A stretch of DNA of 64,000 bases from Brachyhypopomus gauderio (taxonomy: Eukaryota > Chordata > Actinopteri > Gymnotiformes > Hypopomidae). Position 1 is the stretch's first letter. Every line of letters begins with the position of its first letter. Below the pieces are notes generated by a model. The model had not been told where the DNA came from, ran no database searches, and saw nothing but the letters and a program-made list of their open reading frames with translations. The position numbers and the translations under genes are program-made. The DNA is taken from contig NC_135220.1 in NCBI RefSeq assembly GCF_052324685.1, forward strand, positions 893,828-957,827, in the 5' to 3' direction. Shown piece after piece: positions 60,870-64,000 of the stretch.

Positions 60870-63800
60870 AACAAGGAATATTTTAATAGACTACAATTAA
60901 TGTTATTAACGCATCATGAAAGTGTTGTACATTTGTAGTCAGTAGTCAGTACCTGCACCAGCACATTAATTTTGTAGCACTACATGTTTAAAGTTAGAAG
61001 GAGCAGTAATCACTGAAATCTTTCACTTCCTGCCTTTGTTCATCATCATTGTAAAAGGTGAAGAGGTGCACCGTCAGAAACTGCTACCTTTCAAAACCAC
61101 TTTTAGTTCAAATGGGAAGTCTGAATGGTAAAAATGTGCTTTATGATACTGAATACTGATATGAGTCATTTTGTCCATCCAGAATCCAGAATCACATTAT
61201 TATTGGCAGTGCTGAATGAGTGTATATTGGTTCTGTTTCTCATGGTTCCTTAGAGTTCCCATTTCTCACCAGATAACAGTGAGGTAGAGTTTATAGCTTG
61301 ATTTTATTTGAAAATGGAAAGATTCAACCAGAAACAACATATTCAAAGTCAAATATATTTTTGCATATATTGATGTAATAAGAATATAAAGTATTTCCCC
61401 CAGCTCCAAACTAACCATGATTTTTCTTTAAAAAACAAAACAACTCTAGTAATTCTTGTACTCTCTGATTCAAGATGCTTGTTCTATTCACATGTACAAA
61501 AGCACAATACTTCATCATACTTTGGATAAACCGTGGAAAATTGCACCTGATAGCCTATGATGAATCATCCTACAATGTGGTTTTGAAATAAGAACTGCAT
61601 GATTGTGAAGCCTGTAGTACCGGAATCTGAAATTAGGCCTGTGTCTTGTACAATTCATTGACTCAACAGGCCTAAAACGACTGTAGGTTAAGCTCCAGCT
61701 TGCAGTTAACCTGTCGGGTCAGAAAAGAGGAATCCGTTCCAGCTTTTCCGCCTCACAGCTGCTCGCCGAGAAATTCAATTAAGGATTCCACTTCCCACTG
61801 CGGTCTCCAGGGCAGATCTTCCGGGCGACTCGCCCTGTGTTAGAAATAGGAAAATGCAATAATAACACAAGAAAAAAAAATGAAAAAAATGAGACAACTT
61901 TGATCACGCATGCTCCCTAGGCATCCACCTTTTGCACAACATTTCTCTTAAGTTGGAAAGTCAACGAAAACCGACGAAGTAGTTCACAGGTAAGACTTTA
62001 TTTCGACTATCCACTACTATTCAGATCACTTATATCGGTGTGTGAAAATAAAGAATGTGTGTATGGCTGTGTTGACTTGATCAGGTGTTCACGGTCAGTG
62101 AAGGAGATGCGGTGTATTTGGACTGTACCGCTTGACACACTTGACCAGTCGAACAGTGTAGACTCAACTCGACCCAACGGACACCGCGCTGATCGGTCCA
62201 GGAAACCCTCACTTATTTGAAACATATAAAGTGGTTCCGAGTGGGTCGCGTTTGCAAAAGGTGACCAGAAGTTAAGATGTGGAGGCGACGCAGTACTTAA
62301 CATTACCGCGAACATTCAGACAGTATTAAACAGGTTAGCTGTCAACTTTCTCTTCGTAACCTGAGGCGTGTTTCTAGCGCGTCTTTGGGCTGCCCGACCC
62401 GGTGCGGTGCTGACCCGGTGCCGTTCACTCTCGTCTAGTTGCATTTGTAAATAGGGTACAGTAACCTTTCTTTAACACGTGTCATCGATTGCAATCAAAA
62501 CTTGTAGACTTAAGTAGTAAAGTGTAAGGTGTCCTCTCTAGATTTGTAATGTTTAAAACCCAGTTTATGTCTGTTTTTAATGCACGAGTGTTAATGTTAA
62601 TATTACTGTTGTAGCATGTTACAGATATTATATCAACCGGCATTGTGCGTCTGAAGTCAATTGCACCTTACATAATAACTCATGGAGTAGCTACTAGTGT
62701 CGCGAAATGAAACTAAATGGGAAAATAAGTTTTGCGTTAATAGACGCTGGTCACTTGATCTACACTAACCAAGTGTGCGTTAGTATTTGGACATTAGGTT
62801 AAAAAAACGTGACTTGATGCGGAAGTTATCAGATCATACATACAGTGCCAATTCAACATCAGTACAGGACAGTGAGCCGGTTAACGTTCGGTTCGTGTCT
62901 GGTTCGGATAAACAGCCCTGGAAGTTGACGGGTCTTCCGTGCTACTGAAATAGTGCGTGATGACATGTGAGGACTATAGTGTCCTAATACTGACGGTTGT
63001 TTGTGAGACATGTCCTTTACACACGCTGCCCCGTACACACACACTATAGTGATACTGTAGTTTACACACACACACTATAGTGACACTGTAGTTTACACAC
63101 ACACAGGCTACAGTACCACTGAGTAGTTTACACGAACCTGCAAACTCGCACAGTCGCGTTTGACCCGTTTCTGTTCCGACGGGCTGCTCTGTCTGCCACA
63201 CGCAACATGTCTTTCACGTTGCTGTATCCTTGTGAAACTTTCACAGCCCCACGTTTGTATCTTCTATTGTTTTGATAATTGCAAAATAGATTACCTGTGA
63301 TTTTTTGGTTGAACCAGAGCCTCTGAACATTGACTCTCCGTAATGACTTATTGTGCTTCTGTTGCGCTGTAACAGACTAATTTAGTCCATGGTATAAAGC
63401 ATATGAGGGATTGTGGATTGATTAAACATTGGATGCAAGACGACTTAAACATAAATTCCACCTTATGTTTATTTCCGTGCCATGTGTTCAGTTGCTCAGG
63501 CACCTAGTTTAACATTAAAGAAAGTGTATTTAGACAGATAAACATAGATAATTCAGTTAAGAGCTTCGTTACGCATTATTTCATGATTAACACGAGTAAA
63601 CATCGTTTACTGTACCATGCAACTTCATATAACCTTTCTAAATGTATTCCTTTTGTAAGTGGCTGGTAAATATGAACAACCTGTATATATGCACAATTTG
63701 TGCACATAAGCTGAACGCAAGAGAGAGTCAGAAAAGATCACTGGCTCTTTAAACCCTTGGGTATGCTTATTCTCGCTGGATCTTTCTTCTTTGCTAATTA

Positions 63801-64000
63801 TTGTGTTGTTTTCAGAGCAAATATGTCATATCCATGGCGACCAGGCAGGTTTATTGTCTTTCTCATGCAATGGCTCACATAAGTAATTAATTACCCCCCC
63901 CCCCTCCCCTCCCCCAGTTAAACCAATCATTCAGGGAAAGTCGTCTCCTATTTAAAATGCCTGTGGTATCAGGATGAACATAAACACAAAACTTATATTT
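60868..64000. other. Right end of window: possible non-coding first exon
   Basis: The interval 61,700-62,470 is richer in CpG than its surroundings. A consensus donor CAG/GTAAGA begins at 61990. A 5' untranslated exon ending at 61989 on + is plausible and would suit casz1, expected on this strand by synteny. Downstream there are short CA-rich repeats at 63,035-63,105 containing ACTATAGTGA and ACTGTAGTTTA words, and C-runs near 63,893-63,915. No coding frame is supported. Confidence 0.3.

Noticed and set aside
29807-64000. casz1 coding exons, transposase or reverse-transcriptase frames
   Set aside because: No zinc-finger or polymerase motifs were found in any frame; casz1 remains a synteny-based prediction only.

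Overview
The window is vertebrate nuclear DNA, almost certainly from a teleost fish. It carries spliced genes with GT-AG introns, many (TG)n/(CA)n microsatellites and homopolymer runs, and a gene set matching the human 1p36.22 neighbourhood. Fish features include a cortistatin/somatostatin-2 type prohormone with Pro at position 2 of the peptide, and very compact introns. The species cannot be fixed from sequence alone.

Layout: (1) bases 1-12,320 hold the 3' half of kif1b on the + strand: 19 confident exons, one extra candidate cassette exon, the C-terminal PH domain and a ~2.9 kb 3' UTR. (2) 12,500-17,280 is the complete pgd gene (+): 13 coding exons, 483 aa, the same length as human 6-phosphogluconate dehydrogenase. 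(3) 19,892-20,640 is a two-exon cortistatin/sst2-type gene (+). (4) 22,010-24,999 is tardbp (TDP-43) on the - strand: 5 coding exons, 397 aa. (5) 26,479-29,806 is the ciroz (C1orf127) orthologue (+): 11 coding exons, 613 aa, with a signal peptide. (6) 29,807-64,000 has no recognisable coding gene. It is a long AT-rich stretch with microsatellites, G-runs, CTCF-type motifs and a few GC-richer islands.

In human the order is KIF1B+, PGD+, CORT+, DFFA, PEX14, CASZ1-, CIROZ-, TARDBP+. Here cort is followed directly by tardbp(-) and ciroz(+), as expected if the CASZ1-CIROZ-TARDBP block is inverted relative to human. The gene-free right half is therefore probably the 5' regulatory territory of casz1, expected on + beyond or inside this end. 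No casz1 coding exon is visible, so this is inference.

The most interesting points are: a frame-preserving 201-bp candidate cassette exon in kif1b with strong coding character; a cortistatin that has lost the usual dibasic cleavage site and carries Ser where fish usually have Thr; UG-repeat tracts next to 3' splice sites in pgd and ciroz, and inside the tardbp intron and 3' UTR, next to the gene for a UG-repeat-binding protein; a strong 3'-UTR splice donor in tardbp; a possible broken C-terminal extension of ciroz; and three perfect 14-mer CTCF-type motifs whose orientations are divergent across the gene cluster.
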